A stretch of DNA of 56,124 nucleotides from Muribaculaceae bacterium (GCA_022509185.1 JAFLTS010000018.1:1-56124); one strand, 5' to 3'. Counted from the first letter of the stretch, positions 35,820 to 45,818 are shown. The notes: generated from the letters alone by a model not told the origin. Translations and numbers: made by a program.

Positions 35820-36980
35820 TTATTCTTCTTCCATTGGGGGATTTGGACCTATCTGATCAGGTTGACCCGGCATACCCGGACCCATACCTGGACCGTACAT
35901 CGCAGCCGGTTCTTGTAATCCAAGACCTGTCCAGTCTCCAACAATCTGGCGAAGTGAATTATCACCTATAGACCTCAAATCAGTAAGATTGATATTGTTG
36001 CTAATATTAAGATAACTTAACATTGGGTCGAAGCTTACGTCAAGCATCTGTAACTGGTTATAGCTTACATTAAGTCTCTGAAGGAAATTCTGATTGTTCA
36101 GATAAAGATTAACCAAGTCATTCCATTCAAGATTTACGAATGCCAATGTTGGTGCATTTGAAACTGTAAAGCTTGTAAGATCATTGTAAGGAGCAAATAC
36201 ATCACTCAAGGCATTACAATTATTTATTGTAAGGTTTGTCATGTGATTATCATTGCAAGCCAAAGAAGTCAAAGCAGGAAGATCCTGGAGATATAAATTT
36301 TGAATCTTGTTACCCTGCACGTTGAGATTTTCAAGCTTTACAAGGCCGCTAAGCGTAACGCCTGTAAGATCGTTATAGCCGGCATAAAGAGTTTTCAAAG
36401 ACTGACAATTAGCTACAGATAATTCTTCAAGATTATTGCTAATTACATTTAAGTAAACAAGATTTACAGCATTGCTTACATCAAGAGCAACTAAATGATT
36501 GGAAGAAAGATTGATTTTCTTGATAAGAGGGATAGCTCCTAAATTTATTTCTGAAATTCTATTTTTATTCAATTCGAGTTCTTGTAGTTGGTCTACACCT
36601 TCAAGAGTAACTTCCGTAATACGATTTTTAGACGCGTTCAAAACTACCAAAGATGGAGCATTACTAACAACAAGCTGGGAAAGTTTATTATCGCTCACAT
36701 TAAGAGAAGCAAGGTTGGGGAAATTATTAAGATCCAAAATACCCCCCAGATCTTTTTTATCCCATTTAATTGCTGTAACATGTCCGTTTTCTACGGTAAC
36801 ACCCGGCAAATTAGCTACATTGTTACCGGAAAATCCCAACGCCTCAGCATTTGAGCCTCCCTTTGCAGAAGGTTGGGAAATAAATGCCTGAAGACATTTT
36901 GCCTCAGGTTTTGAAAGGTTCTGGCTCCATGCGCAACCCACAACTGCCAGAGAAACCATTAGAAGAGCTGTTCTTTTCAT
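35820..36980 (-). CDS. Exported leucine-rich-repeat protein
   Basis: I start at ATG 36980 (386 residues), which places the export signal MKRTALLMVSLAVVGCAWSQ at the N-terminus; the longer in-frame start adds an unlikely 42 residues. The signal contains a possible lipobox (VVGC). From about residue 70 to 340 there are roughly a dozen LRR units of about 21 residues, of the form LxxLxVxxNxLxxLxVxxx. The C-terminus is Gly/Pro/Met-rich and ends in acidic residues. LRR proteins of this kind bind proteins or glycans at the cell surface. The ligand is unknown. Confidence 0.85.
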   Translation of the reverse strand: MKRTALLMVSLAVVGCAWSQNLSKPEAKCLQAFISQPSAKGGSNAEALGFSGNNVANLPGVTVENGHVTAIKWDKKDLGGILDLNNFPNLASLNVSDNKLSQLVVSNAPSLVVLNASKNRITEVTLEGVDQLQELELNKNRISEINLGAIPLIKKINLSSNHLVALDVSNAVNLVYLNVISNNLEELSVANCQSLKTLYAGYNDLTGVTLSGLVKLENLNVQGNKIQNLYLQDLPALTSLACNDNHMTNLTINNCNALSDVFAPYNDLTSFTVSNAPTLAFVNLEWNDLVNLYLNNQNFLQRLNVSYNQLQMLDVSFDPMLSYLNISNNINLTDLRSIGDNSLRQIVGDWTGLGLQEPAAMYGPGMGPGMPGQPDQIGPNPPMEEE

Positions 36981-37170
36981 AACACTTAATATATCTATAA
37001 TTAAATTATTCTTGAATAAGCTTTTATTTTTTAAACGTTTAAAAAGCCAATAAGTTTTATTGAGGTTGTAAAAAGTAAAAATAAACAAAAAATTAATATT
37101 CCACAATTTTTAGATTTTTTAAGTCAACTTTTTCTTTTCATAAATGTTTTCAATATAAAGAAAATTAATT

Positions 37171-37437
37171 ATGGGCGTCTTTACGCAAATAGTGATTCTT
37201 TTGATAGTGTTGGCTTGCATGGTAATGGTTTTATTAGCAATACGTCAACTGGCCCACTTCGAAACTTTTGATGATATTAAGGAAACTACAAACCTTAAGG
37301 AAGAAGTAGAAGAAGATGGTCATATTCTATCTGATAATAATATTTTCAGTAAGCTTGTAGAGATAGAACCGGAAAAACAAAAGAGAAAAGAACTTTACAA
37401 ATCAAATTCCAAGGAGCCACTTTCCCGTAAAGAATAA
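37171..37437 (+). CDS. Small membrane-anchored protein, function unknown
   Basis: The 88-residue protein has one N-terminal hydrophobic segment (about 5-26) followed by an acidic then Lys-rich cytoplasmic tail (TNLKEEVEEDG...EKQKRKELYKS). I recognise no family. Its last 43 bp overlap the 3' end of the convergent comEC gene, so one of the two C-termini is read antisense to the other. The composition looks like real protein, but support is modest. Confidence 0.55.
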   Translation: MGVFTQIVILLIVLACMVMVLLAIRQLAHFETFDDIKETTNLKEEVEEDGHILSDNNIFSKLVEIEPEKQKRKELYKSNSKEPLSRKE

Positions 37438-39356
37438 ACTTTATCCCAGTGCCCAATATCCATTAATTGAAGGAGGTTTTCCTTCTTTTTTTTGTTTATA
37501 CCGGAATGAAGAATAATAGAATTAAAATTTCCTTCTAATGTTAATTCTGCTATTTGAGAGAAATCTGCCTTGGGCCCAACCAGTATAAAATTATTTTCTC
37601 CTGTAAATCTTTTTTTAATAATTTCAATTGCATCAGGTTGTATCTTATTATCTATTGACAGAATATGTATTCTTTCTCCATGTGATTCAGATATTGACCT
37701 CATCGGAAAGATTAGTCTGGAAGACTTTCCTCCATTAAGAAAGTTGGCCTCCATATTAGTGAGATTTGAAGGAAATTTTAGAGAGAAACTTTCTGTATTA
37801 TCTTTATAAAAAATTAAAGTAATAGAAGAAAATAAAATACCAATTGATAAAAATGAGGATAATATTTTAAGATTTCGTTGTCTGAAATAAAATGACATTA
37901 GAATGAAAAAAATTCCAATTAACCATAAGATAGTACTTTCGTAAGGTACTTTAATATTTAAAACAGAAGTCTCATTAAGAGAAAGTAAAGATGCACCATT
38001 TATGAAAAATTCATAATAATAATCTAGTAGATGTACAAGGATAGGCCAATCGATCCCTAAAGAGATAAGTCCTATATATAAGATTCCCAAACCTATAAAG
38101 ATCGGGAGAAAGGGGAGTAAGAGAATATTCGAGGGTAAAAACAAAAGAGGTATCTGACCGAAATAATAGATTATAAGAGACCAAGTAACGAATACAGATA
38201 TAATGGTTATCAAAACCATATTTGTTATTTTAAATAATCCGGGATGAATGTGCCGGTCTATCGGATTTAATCGAGTTGTAAAGGTAAGTATTGATAAAAC
38301 ACATAAAAAGCTTAATTGGAATCCTATATTCCATAGTGTTAAGGGATCGATAAGAAGAATAAAAAAGGCAGCTGCAAAAAGTGCGTTAATGGAAGAATTT
38401 TTTCTTTCTAAGATAAACGATCCGGCTATAAAAGAGGCCATAATTGCAGCTCTAACTGTAGAAGGAGATCCTCCTGTAAGGCATACATAGAACCAGACCA
38501 GAATAATAGCCAACCCCATTCTAAATTTCCTTTTCCCTACGAGATTCAATGGGAATAATAAAATCATAATTATAGAAAGAATTATGGCTACATGCATTCC
38601 GCTTAATGATAGAATATGAGCCATGCCTGCAGAATTTAAAGCTTGGCGCGTATCTGAAGAAAGGAAAGATTTATCTCCTAAAATGATAGAGATTAAAAAA
38701 TCCCCTGTTTCTCTTTTAAATTTAGATTTTTCTATGTCTATTTCTAAATTTGTTTTAAATCTATTTGATAAAGTTAAAAGACCGGTTTTCTTGTCAATTT
38801 TATGGATATTTTCATACCTTAAATTATCAAAATATAAAATACCTTGTTTTTTCATCCGCTCATTAAATTGAGTAGATTTACTGTAAGTATTTATACTTTT
38901 GGGCTTAGATTTAAATTCAATTATATCTCCTTTATTTGCAATTAAGCCATCAGTTTTTAAGAGAAATTTAAGGTTTCTACATTCAATAGATTTATTATGT
39001 TCATCAAGAATATTATTTACTGCCAGATTGAACCTATCTCCATTAGTCAAGGTTTTAACATCAATTACAGTCCCTTTTATTATATATTCCCCGTTTAGAT
39101 CTTTATAAACAAATGGTTTTGCACGATATGTGTAATCAAGACCCCCTATGCCTGCAAACAATAGGGTAATCCAAATAACATGCAAAAAAGAATATTTAAA
39201 GACCGTCCGTGGATTTTTACCCAAATAAAATTGAATACACCATATCAAGATTGATATAGCAACGCATAAAATGGAAAAAAATAAATCCGGAAACAAAGAG
39301 GAAAGAAAAATACCCGCTATAAGTCCAATTAACGGGAAAAGGAACCGAGATTTCAT
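37395..39356 (-). CDS. comEC: ComEC/Rec2-family membrane protein
   Basis: ComEC forms the inner-membrane channel for single-stranded DNA in natural transformation. The 653 residues start with three hydrophobic segments, followed by an OB-fold-like DUF4131 region (about 80-190), and then the competence domain with the hallmark LSLSGMHVAIILS and about eight membrane helices. The end lacks a full metallo-beta-lactamase domain; about 100 residues remain after the last helix, as in many Bacteroidota homologues. It overlaps aroE by 4 bp. No other competence gene is in the window. Confidence 0.88.
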   Translation of the reverse strand: MKSRFLFPLIGLIAGIFLSSLFPDLFFSILCVAISILIWCIQFYLGKNPRTVFKYSFLHVIWITLLFAGIGGLDYTYRAKPFVYKDLNGEYIIKGTVIDVKTLTNGDRFNLAVNNILDEHNKSIECRNLKFLLKTDGLIANKGDIIEFKSKPKSINTYSKSTQFNERMKKQGILYFDNLRYENIHKIDKKTGLLTLSNRFKTNLEIDIEKSKFKRETGDFLISIILGDKSFLSSDTRQALNSAGMAHILSLSGMHVAIILSIIMILLFPLNLVGKRKFRMGLAIILVWFYVCLTGGSPSTVRAAIMASFIAGSFILERKNSSINALFAAAFFILLIDPLTLWNIGFQLSFLCVLSILTFTTRLNPIDRHIHPGLFKITNMVLITIISVFVTWSLIIYYFGQIPLLFLPSNILLLPFLPIFIGLGILYIGLISLGIDWPILVHLLDYYYEFFINGASLLSLNETSVLNIKVPYESTILWLIGIFFILMSFYFRQRNLKILSSFLSIGILFSSITLIFYKDNTESFSLKFPSNLTNMEANFLNGGKSSRLIFPMRSISESHGERIHILSIDNKIQPDAIEIIKKRFTGENNFILVGPKADFSQIAELTLEGNFNSIILHSGINKKKKENLLQLMDIGHWDKVYSLRESGSLEFDL

Positions 39357-40087
39357 TCACTCCAAATTTTCCAAGCTTCTATTGCTTGATTATGAAGCAT
39401 TTGGAGGCCATTAATTGTGAGGGCTCTTTTTTCTGCTCCTTTTTTCATAAATTCAGTTATAGATGGATTATAAACCAGATCGAACATTAAATGTTCATCT
39501 GTCAAATATTCATATGGAATAAAGGGTAAAGTATGATTTTCGGGAAACATACCCAGAGGTGTAGTATTAATAATTAAAAGGCGACTCCTGATAATAGATT
39601 CATCTAGATCAGAATATCGGAGGTAATCCGGAGAAGGAGTTCTTGAGACTTTAGTTGCTTCAATACCCAAAGTTTTTAATGCATAATACACAGCTTTAGA
39701 GGCACCACCCGTACCTAAAATTAAAGCTTTATCTACCTTTTCATTCAAAAAAGGAGTTAAAGCATCTTTAAATCCAATCCAATCGGTATTATAGCCTTCA
39801 AGAATGGTTTTTTCTTTTTTGGATGAAATTTTTATCACATTCACTGCTCCTATTTCTTCTGCATCAGGAGATATATGATCCAGATAAGGGATTACAGCTT
39901 CTTTATAAGGAATTGTGACATTAAGACCCTTTAATTCCGGGTTAGAGGAAATCAATGAAGGTAAAAGTTCTATATCATTTAGTGGGAATAAACGATAACT
40001 TTCGTTTATTCCCTCGTTTTTAAATTTTGTGTTAAAAAAATTGGCCGAAAAAGAATGTCCTAATTTTTTCCCTATAAGTCCGTACAT
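39353..40087 (-). CDS. aroE: Shikimate dehydrogenase
   Basis: AroE reduces 3-dehydroshikimate to shikimate with NADPH in the aromatic amino-acid pathway. The 244 residues are slightly shorter than usual but complete. The substrate-binding GHSFSANFF (10-18) is followed by NVTIPYKE with catalytic K62, NTDW with D102, and the nucleotide-binding GTGGAS (125-130). It sits 13 bp after the M13 peptidase and overlaps comEC by 4 bp in a five-gene unit. Confidence 0.95.
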   Translation of the reverse strand: MYGLIGKKLGHSFSANFFNTKFKNEGINESYRLFPLNDIELLPSLISSNPELKGLNVTIPYKEAVIPYLDHISPDAEEIGAVNVIKISSKKEKTILEGYNTDWIGFKDALTPFLNEKVDKALILGTGGASKAVYYALKTLGIEATKVSRTPSPDYLRYSDLDESIIRSRLLIINTTPLGMFPENHTLPFIPYEYLTDEHLMFDLVYNPSITEFMKKGAEKRALTINGLQMLHNQAIEAWKIWSE

Positions 40088-40100
40088 GTAGGAATCGATT

Positions 40101-42065
40101 TTACCAAATAATTACTCTTTCTTTTTTTGGACGGTACATTTCATCACCATCTTTAATTGAAAAGGCATTTTCAAAGTCGTTCAAGTTTTTTAACGTTACA
40201 TTTACTCTGTTTTTAGCCAAAGAATGAGGGTCTGTTTTTGTTCTTACCAATTTCTCCTCTTCTCTAATTGATCCGGCCCAAACTCCTGCATATGATAGAA
40301 AGAAACGTTGCAGATTATTGAAACCATCTATCTCTATTTCAGGATTATTTAAATTTTTATAAGCTGTCAGAGCTACATTTAATCCGCCTTGATCTGCTAT
40401 GTTTTCACCCAGAGTATATCGCCCATTTGCATTTACCCCCGGAGCTATTTCTACCTTATTAAATTGTTCTACAAGTATATCCGCCAAAGCATTAAATTTT
40501 TCGGCATCCTGAGCCAACCACCAGTCTGTCAAGTTACCATCTTTATCAAATTGTCTTCCCTGATCATCGAACCCATGTGTCATTTCATGTCCGATTACAA
40601 CCCCGATAGCTCCATAGTTTAGACTATCGTCAGCTTTAATATCAAAAAAAGGAGGCTGTAGTATTGCGGCCGGGAAACAAATTTCATTTACCACTGGACT
40701 ATAATAAGCATTCACCGTTTGCGGAGTCATATGCCATTCTTCTTTATCCACAGGTTTATTTAGTTTGTCATAATTATCTTTGGTATACCATTTGGAAGCT
40801 TCCTGCACATTCTCCAGGTACGTCTTTTCAGGATCAATATTAATACCGGAATAATCTTTCCATTTATCGGGGTAGCCTATCTTGACTCCCATTACGGCCA
40901 GTTTCTCACGAGCTTTTATTTTAGTTTCTTCTTCCATCCACTCGAGAGAAGAAATGTGCTCATCTAAAGATTTTCTTAAATTAGAAACTAATTCAAGCAT
41001 ATAATCTTTATTTTCTTTTGGAAAATATTTTTCTACGTAAAGTTGGCCTACTGCTTCTCCAAACATAGAATCAGGAATAGCCATGGCTCTTTTCCAACGA
41101 GGCTTTTTCTCTTTCTGACCACTCATCACTTTACCGAACATCTCGAAATTAGCATCGATAAAATCATCACTCATTAATCCTGATGCTTCTGATATGAGAC
41201 TATAGGAAAGATAATCCTCCATTTCTTCTGGAGTTATTTCTTTAAGTATTGCCGGCAAACCTCTGAAAAAAACTAAGGATCCTACATTTACACTCTTTAA
41301 ATCCTTTATCCCAAGGCTTTTGAAATATTTATCCCAATCTAAAATATCAAATTCTTTGTAAAGTTGTTCAATTGAAAAAATGTTATGATGTAACATGGGA
41401 TTCCTTCTTTCTTCCCGAGTCATTTTTATTTGAGCGAGCTTAATTTCAATCTTGATCACCGCCTTCCAGACTCTTTCGGCTTCAACATCAGAGTATCCTG
41501 TAAGTTTCATTATTTTTTTTACATAATTTTCATAAGCCGCCATTATCCGACTGTTGTTTTCATTATGTTCCAAATAATAATCGCGGTCTCCAAGACCAAG
41601 TCCCGTCTCGCCCAGATGCATGATATTTCTATTAGAATCAGCCGGATCGGGACCTACTCCTGAACTGAAGAAAGAACTATCAAGGCCGGTATGAAGCCAA
41701 GCTATAAGATCAGTAAAATCATTGTTTTTTAAATTTGACTTAAGGAGTGATAAAGTCGGGAGGATTGGAACGTGTCCTTCTTGATTAAGCTTATTTTCGT
41801 CCATCCCCATGGAATAAAGATCACTTATCTTCTGAGCTAAAGATCCCTTTACTTTAGCTGAAGGGTCATTGGCCAAATTGGTTATCAAATCCCTTACTTG
41901 ATTTTTTGCTTGCTCCCTTAAACAATCAAATTGACCGTAAGAAGAAAACTCATCAGGAATCGGATGTCTGCCTATCCATCCACCACAGGCATATTCATAA
42001 AAATCTTTCTGAGGAGCAACCTCTTCGTTAAGATTACTTTTATTTATTCCGTGTTTTTCAATCAT
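40101..42065 (-). CDS. M13-family zinc metallopeptidase (PepO/neprilysin-like), no signal peptide
   Basis: This is an oligopeptidase of the neprilysin family. The 654 residues include the zinc motif HEMTH (493-497, in VIGHEMTHGFDDQGR), the third-ligand motif ENIADQGG, and the C-terminal RVNVTLKNLNDFENAFSI. The N-terminus (MIEKHGINKSNLNEEVAPQKDFYEYACGGW) has neither a signal peptide nor a membrane anchor, unlike most Gram-negative members. The start is fixed by an 8-bp overlap with the ABC-F gene, ATGATTGA. It is therefore probably cytoplasmic. Confidence 0.92.
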   Translation of the reverse strand: MIEKHGINKSNLNEEVAPQKDFYEYACGGWIGRHPIPDEFSSYGQFDCLREQAKNQVRDLITNLANDPSAKVKGSLAQKISDLYSMGMDENKLNQEGHVPILPTLSLLKSNLKNNDFTDLIAWLHTGLDSSFFSSGVGPDPADSNRNIMHLGETGLGLGDRDYYLEHNENNSRIMAAYENYVKKIMKLTGYSDVEAERVWKAVIKIEIKLAQIKMTREERRNPMLHHNIFSIEQLYKEFDILDWDKYFKSLGIKDLKSVNVGSLVFFRGLPAILKEITPEEMEDYLSYSLISEASGLMSDDFIDANFEMFGKVMSGQKEKKPRWKRAMAIPDSMFGEAVGQLYVEKYFPKENKDYMLELVSNLRKSLDEHISSLEWMEEETKIKAREKLAVMGVKIGYPDKWKDYSGINIDPEKTYLENVQEASKWYTKDNYDKLNKPVDKEEWHMTPQTVNAYYSPVVNEICFPAAILQPPFFDIKADDSLNYGAIGVVIGHEMTHGFDDQGRQFDKDGNLTDWWLAQDAEKFNALADILVEQFNKVEIAPGVNANGRYTLGENIADQGGLNVALTAYKNLNNPEIEIDGFNNLQRFFLSYAGVWAGSIREEEKLVRTKTDPHSLAKNRVNVTLKNLNDFENAFSIKDGDEMYRPKKERVIIW

Positions 42066-43980
42066 TTTCTTTTATTTTATCGAGTTTTAACTGTGCTTCT
42101 TCCCATAATTCAGTCTGATCTTCAATTTGATTTTTAATCTTTGAATATTCTTTCATTAATTCGTCAGAGATCTCTCCTTCAGACAACTTCTTTTCAATCA
42201 GAGAAAGAGCATTTTCAAGATTCTCTATTTCTGCTTCTATATCAGCAATATTTTTTTCAGCCTTTCTAATATTTTTTTCTAATTCTTTCTTTTGTTGATA
42301 GGAAAGATTTCCCTTATTTACATTTATTTTTTGGTTATTGTCAGGAGTTTCTGATATGGTATTTATATTCGATTGATTTTTTTTAAATTGAAGATAATCA
42401 TAAATACCACCTATAAATTCTCTCATTCTTTTATTTGAGAATTCATATACCTTATCTACAAGACCATCAAGAAAATTTCTGTCATGACTAACAATAATCA
42501 CTGTTCCATTAAAGTCTTTTATAGCTTTTTTTAATACGTCCTTGGTCCTCATGTCGAGATGGTTAGTGGGTTCATCCAATATTAGGAAATTGGCCGGCTC
42601 CAACAACATTTTTGCCATGGCAAGCCGTGTTTTTTCTCCACCGGATAATACTGAAACCTTTTTATCTATATCCTCTCCACGAAACAAAAAGGTAGCCAAT
42701 AAATCTTTTAAACGAGTACGAATTTCTCCTGTAGCAACTTCATCTACTGTTTCAAAAACAGTCTTTTTTTCATTTAGTTTCTGGGCCTGATTTTGGGCAA
42801 AATATGCCAATTTTATATTATGACCTATTTTCAGAAATCCATCATAAGGAATTTCATTCATTATACATTTAACGAATGTAGATTTCCCTTCTCCGTTACT
42901 TCCAACAAAAGCTATTTTTTCCCCTCTCTTTATAGTAATATCCACTCCGGAAAAAACTTCAAGGTCACCGTAGCTTTTTGATAGATTCTCAACTATCAGG
43001 GGGAAATCTCCAGACCTTTCAGCTAATGGAAATTTAAAATTTACTGATGAGTTATCTTCCAGATCTATTTCAATAGGAATGATCTTTTCCAATTGTTTAA
43101 TTCTACTCTGTACCTGGACTGCTTTTGTTGCCTTGTACCTGAACCTTTCTATAAAATCCTTAGTATCTGCAATCAACTTTTGTTGATTTTCATAAGCCTT
43201 TAATTGCTGATCTATTCTTTCTCTTCTTAGATTTGTGAAAGAAGTATATGGAACTTTATAGTCATAAATTACTCCACAAGTTATTTCTATTGTACGTTTT
43301 GTTACATTATCAAGAAAAGCCCTGTCATGACTAACCAAAACCACAGCTCCCGAATAGTTAATCAGGAACTGTTCAAGCCATTGTATAGAATTTATATCAA
43401 GATGATTCGTGGGTTCGTCAAGCAATAAAAGATCAGGTTTCTGCAGAAGAATTTTAGCTAATTCCACTCTCATTCTCCACCCTCCTGAGAACTCCGAAGT
43501 AGGACGATTGAAATCAGTATTTTTAAAACCGAGCCCAATTAAGGTCTTTTCAATTTCTGCATCCATGTTATTCGGGAAACGAAGGCTCAAAAAACTTCTG
43601 AGTTCATCGCTTTCTATTATGAGTTTCTCATATTCTTCCGAATTATAATCATTACGATTTGTAAGTTCTTGGATTAGATGTTCGAGTTTATTTTCCAGAT
43701 CAATTCTTTCTTTGAAAGCTTTCTTTGTTTCTTCAAAAAGAGAGGTATCATCCTCAGTTTTCATTTCCTGTGGAAGATACCCGATTTTAATTTCATTAGG
43801 AACAGAAATAGAACCTGATGAAGGACTTATTTGTCCGGAAATAATTTTTAAAAGGGTTGATTTTCCCGCTCCATTTTTTCCTACTAACGCAAGTTTATCG
43901 TTCTCATTAATTGTGAATGAGATATCTTTAAATAGGGGAATGGAGGAAAAATCTAAAGATAGATTATTTATTCCTATCAT
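42058..43980 (-). CDS. ABC-F family ATPase (Uup/EttA-like ribosome factor)
   Basis: ABC-F proteins bind the ribosomal E site and act on translation; they are not transporters. The 640 residues hold two ABC domains: the first Walker A is GKNGAGKS (34-41) with signature FSGGWRMR and LLDEPTNHLD. The inter-domain linker includes the basic RFRYKATKAVQVQSRIKQLEK. The second domain has GSNGEGKS, LSGGEKTR and LDEPTNHLD. A C-terminal coiled coil (about 555-640) resembles that of Uup. Antibiotic resistance is possible but not shown by sequence. Confidence 0.92.
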   Translation of the reverse strand: MIGINNLSLDFSSIPLFKDISFTINENDKLALVGKNGAGKSTLLKIISGQISPSSGSISVPNEIKIGYLPQEMKTEDDTSLFEETKKAFKERIDLENKLEHLIQELTNRNDYNSEEYEKLIIESDELRSFLSLRFPNNMDAEIEKTLIGLGFKNTDFNRPTSEFSGGWRMRVELAKILLQKPDLLLLDEPTNHLDINSIQWLEQFLINYSGAVVLVSHDRAFLDNVTKRTIEITCGVIYDYKVPYTSFTNLRRERIDQQLKAYENQQKLIADTKDFIERFRYKATKAVQVQSRIKQLEKIIPIEIDLEDNSSVNFKFPLAERSGDFPLIVENLSKSYGDLEVFSGVDITIKRGEKIAFVGSNGEGKSTFVKCIMNEIPYDGFLKIGHNIKLAYFAQNQAQKLNEKKTVFETVDEVATGEIRTRLKDLLATFLFRGEDIDKKVSVLSGGEKTRLAMAKMLLEPANFLILDEPTNHLDMRTKDVLKKAIKDFNGTVIIVSHDRNFLDGLVDKVYEFSNKRMREFIGGIYDYLQFKKNQSNINTISETPDNNQKINVNKGNLSYQQKKELEKNIRKAEKNIADIEAEIENLENALSLIEKKLSEGEISDELMKEYSKIKNQIEDQTELWEEAQLKLDKIKEND

Positions 43981-44348
43981 CTGGGTTCGGGCCCATATTG
44001 ATTTTCACCCGGCATGGAAGCTTTGCAAAGCAGTACTATTTCAATTATCCATCCTACTAAAGGAATAAGATACCAAAGAACATTCCAACCGGATTTTCCT
44101 GTATCATGCAGTCTTCTAATACTTGCAAAAACTAAAGAAACACCTAACAAGGCTGAGAAGATCTCAAATATTATTCCTAACCAAACTTGTTCGATACCAT
44201 GGAATTGCAAACGTCCACCAAACCATCCAAGCACCCCTCCGATAATATAGAGAAATAAGGCATACCACCAAAATTCGCTTCTGGATGCTCTACCATAAGG
44301 TGAGAAAAAATTGTTTAACCCTGCTCTTATAGCTTCTGAGAAACTCAT
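43977..44348 (-). CDS. DUF805 small membrane protein
   Basis: I start at ATG 44348 (123 residues, MSFSEAIRAGLNNFFSPYGRASRSEFWW), which matches the DUF805 N-terminus; a longer in-frame start exists at 44423 but would lie upstream of the promoter element. There are three or four hydrophobic segments and the family motif SIRRLHDTGKSGWNVLWYLIPLVGWI. The function of the family is unknown. It overlaps the ABC-F gene by 4 bp and is the first gene of the five-gene minus-strand unit. Confidence 0.9.
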   Translation of the reverse strand: MSFSEAIRAGLNNFFSPYGRASRSEFWWYALFLYIIGGVLGWFGGRLQFHGIEQVWLGIIFEIFSALLGVSLVFASIRRLHDTGKSGWNVLWYLIPLVGWIIEIVLLCKASMPGENQYGPEPR

Positions 44349-44392
44349 AATTCTGTTTTTATTAATAATTTTTGTTTCAGATAGTCTTACTG

Positions 44393-44423
44393 CAAATTTA
44401 AAATTTTTATTTGTCAAATACAA
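44393..44423 (-). promoter_or_regulatory. Promoter TTG-N20-TAAATTTG for the DUF805-comEC operon
   Basis: On the minus strand, -33 TTG (44421-44423) and -7 TAAATTTG (44393-44400) have a 20-bp spacer, 44 bp before the DUF805 start codon. Confidence 0.6.
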
Positions 44424-44453
44424 TTAAGGAAAGCTAATTGAATAAAAAAATAT

Positions 44454-44461
44454 TAACTTTG
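44454..44461 (+). promoter_or_regulatory. -7 element TAACTTTG for the flavin reductase-like gene
   Basis: A TAnnTTTG match lies 32 bp before ATG 44494, divergent from the DUF805 promoter. Confidence 0.45.
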
Positions 44462-44493
44462 AATTCTATAAACTTTACATTTTATATTTTATT

Positions 44494-45054
44494 ATGAGAA
44501 AAAATTTTGGAAAGAAACCGTGGTGTTACCCGCAACCGGTATTTATTCTTGCAGCCTATGATAAAGAAGGGAAACCTAATGCCATGAACGTGGCTTGGGG
44601 TGGAATCTTTTATGACGATCAAATATCAATGTGTATAAGTGCTAATCATAAAACAACTGAAAATATTCTTGAAAGTAAGGCATTTACTGTAAGTATGGCT
44701 ACAAAGGAATTTGTCGTTTCCTGTGATTATGTGGGTGTAGTAAGCGGAAACAAAGAACCGGATAAATTTAAAAAAGCAGGTTTCACAGCTGAAAAATCAG
44801 AATTTGTCAATGCTCCTTTAATAAAAGAATTGCCTATGGCTCTTGAATGTAATTTAATTAGTTATGACCCGGAGCTATGCACATTGATTGGAGAAATTGT
44901 AAATGTTTCTGCCTCTGAGGAGGTCCTTGACGACAAGGGGAAAATAGATCCTCATAAACTGAAGCCCCTAACTTTCGATCCTATTCATAATACATATCTG
45001 GAATTAGGCGATAAAGTGGGAAATGCCTTTAAGGATGGTTTGGCTTTAAGATAA
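44494..45054 (+). CDS. Flavin reductase-like / flavoredoxin-family protein
   Basis: The 186-residue protein has the split-barrel FMN-binding fold of flavin reductases and flavoredoxins. Motifs include PQPVFILAAYDKEGKPNAMNVAWGG at the N-terminus, SANHKTTENI, the SMATKEFV segment and CDYVGVVSGNKEPDKF. It is cytoplasmic and would bind FMN; the electron partner is unknown. The next gene starts 12 bp downstream and may share its transcript. Confidence 0.88.
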   Translation: MRKNFGKKPWCYPQPVFILAAYDKEGKPNAMNVAWGGIFYDDQISMCISANHKTTENILESKAFTVSMATKEFVVSCDYVGVVSGNKEPDKFKKAGFTAEKSEFVNAPLIKELPMALECNLISYDPELCTLIGEIVNVSASEEVLDDKGKIDPHKLKPLTFDPIHNTYLELGDKVGNAFKDGLALR

Positions 45055-45066
45055 GTAAAACTTTTA

Positions 45067-45804
45067 ATGAAGAATATTTTAAAAGCTTTCGGATTAAATT
45101 TCCGTCCCTCCATAATAATTGATAGTAAAGAGACTCTGCAATATGCTGCAGAGTCTCTCGGTATTTTGCCATTCTTCCCAAATAAGATAAGTCAGTTCTC
45201 GGTTGAGGAAATGTGTGTCCCTGGAATGCTTTTCGGTGGAAATTATGAAGAGGGGTGCTGGGAGTGGAAAGGTCCGGTTATCAGACAAAGAACTCTGGCT
45301 TATGGAAAATTTTTCAGGCGTAAAGCGGGATTTGTATCTTTGGAATTATTACCTGATTTTCTAAACTATAGGCGTTACGCTTATCCCATAGAACCCGGAA
45401 GTACTGCAGAAATGTTGTATGAAATAATTAGTGTTAATGATTCCTTATCCTCTACAGAATTAAAGAAACTTATCTTTGGTGGCAGAAGAACCGAGGAAGA
45501 ATTACCATCATCTTTGAATAAAGAACCTGATATTAGAAAAAGCAAAAGTATTGAAGCTCCTTTACAACGCTTGCAAATGGGAGGGTGGATAATAATTAGT
45601 GATTTTGAATATAAAAGAACTAAGATGGGAGAACGTTATGGATGGGGAGTGGCAAGATATTCAACTCCTGAATATATTTTTGGAGATTCTTTAAGATTCC
45701 TGGAAAACAAATCTCCACAATCCTCTCTTTCTGCCATTGTTAGGTTTTTAAAGAAAAAATTACCCTTTGTTTCGGAAAAGAAATTTAAAGAATTATTAAA
45801 ATAA
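45067..45804 (+). CDS. Uncharacterised protein, possibly AlkZ-related
   Basis: The 245-residue soluble protein contains no signal or membrane segment. Visible blocks are MCVPGMLFGGNYEEGCWEWKGPVIRQ, GFVSLELLPDFLNYRRY, and a winged-helix-like middle (STAEMLYEIISVNDSLSSTELKKLIFGG). From memory this recalls proteins annotated 'AlkZ-related' in Bacteroidota, relatives of DNA glycosylases that act on cross-links, but I cannot confirm it. It follows the flavin reductase-like gene by 12 bp. Confidence 0.6.
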   Translation: MKNILKAFGLNFRPSIIIDSKETLQYAAESLGILPFFPNKISQFSVEEMCVPGMLFGGNYEEGCWEWKGPVIRQRTLAYGKFFRRKAGFVSLELLPDFLNYRRYAYPIEPGSTAEMLYEIISVNDSLSSTELKKLIFGGRRTEEELPSSLNKEPDIRKSKSIEAPLQRLQMGGWIIISDFEYKRTKMGERYGWGVARYSTPEYIFGDSLRFLENKSPQSSLSAIVRFLKKKLPFVSEKKFKELLK

Positions 45805-45818
45805 TTCAGTAAAATTGT

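Noticed and set aside
35820..36980. CRISPR-like repeats in the LRR gene region
   Set aside because: The periodicity is about 63 bp, follows codons and comes from leucine-rich repeats in protein; the DNA repeats are not identical.
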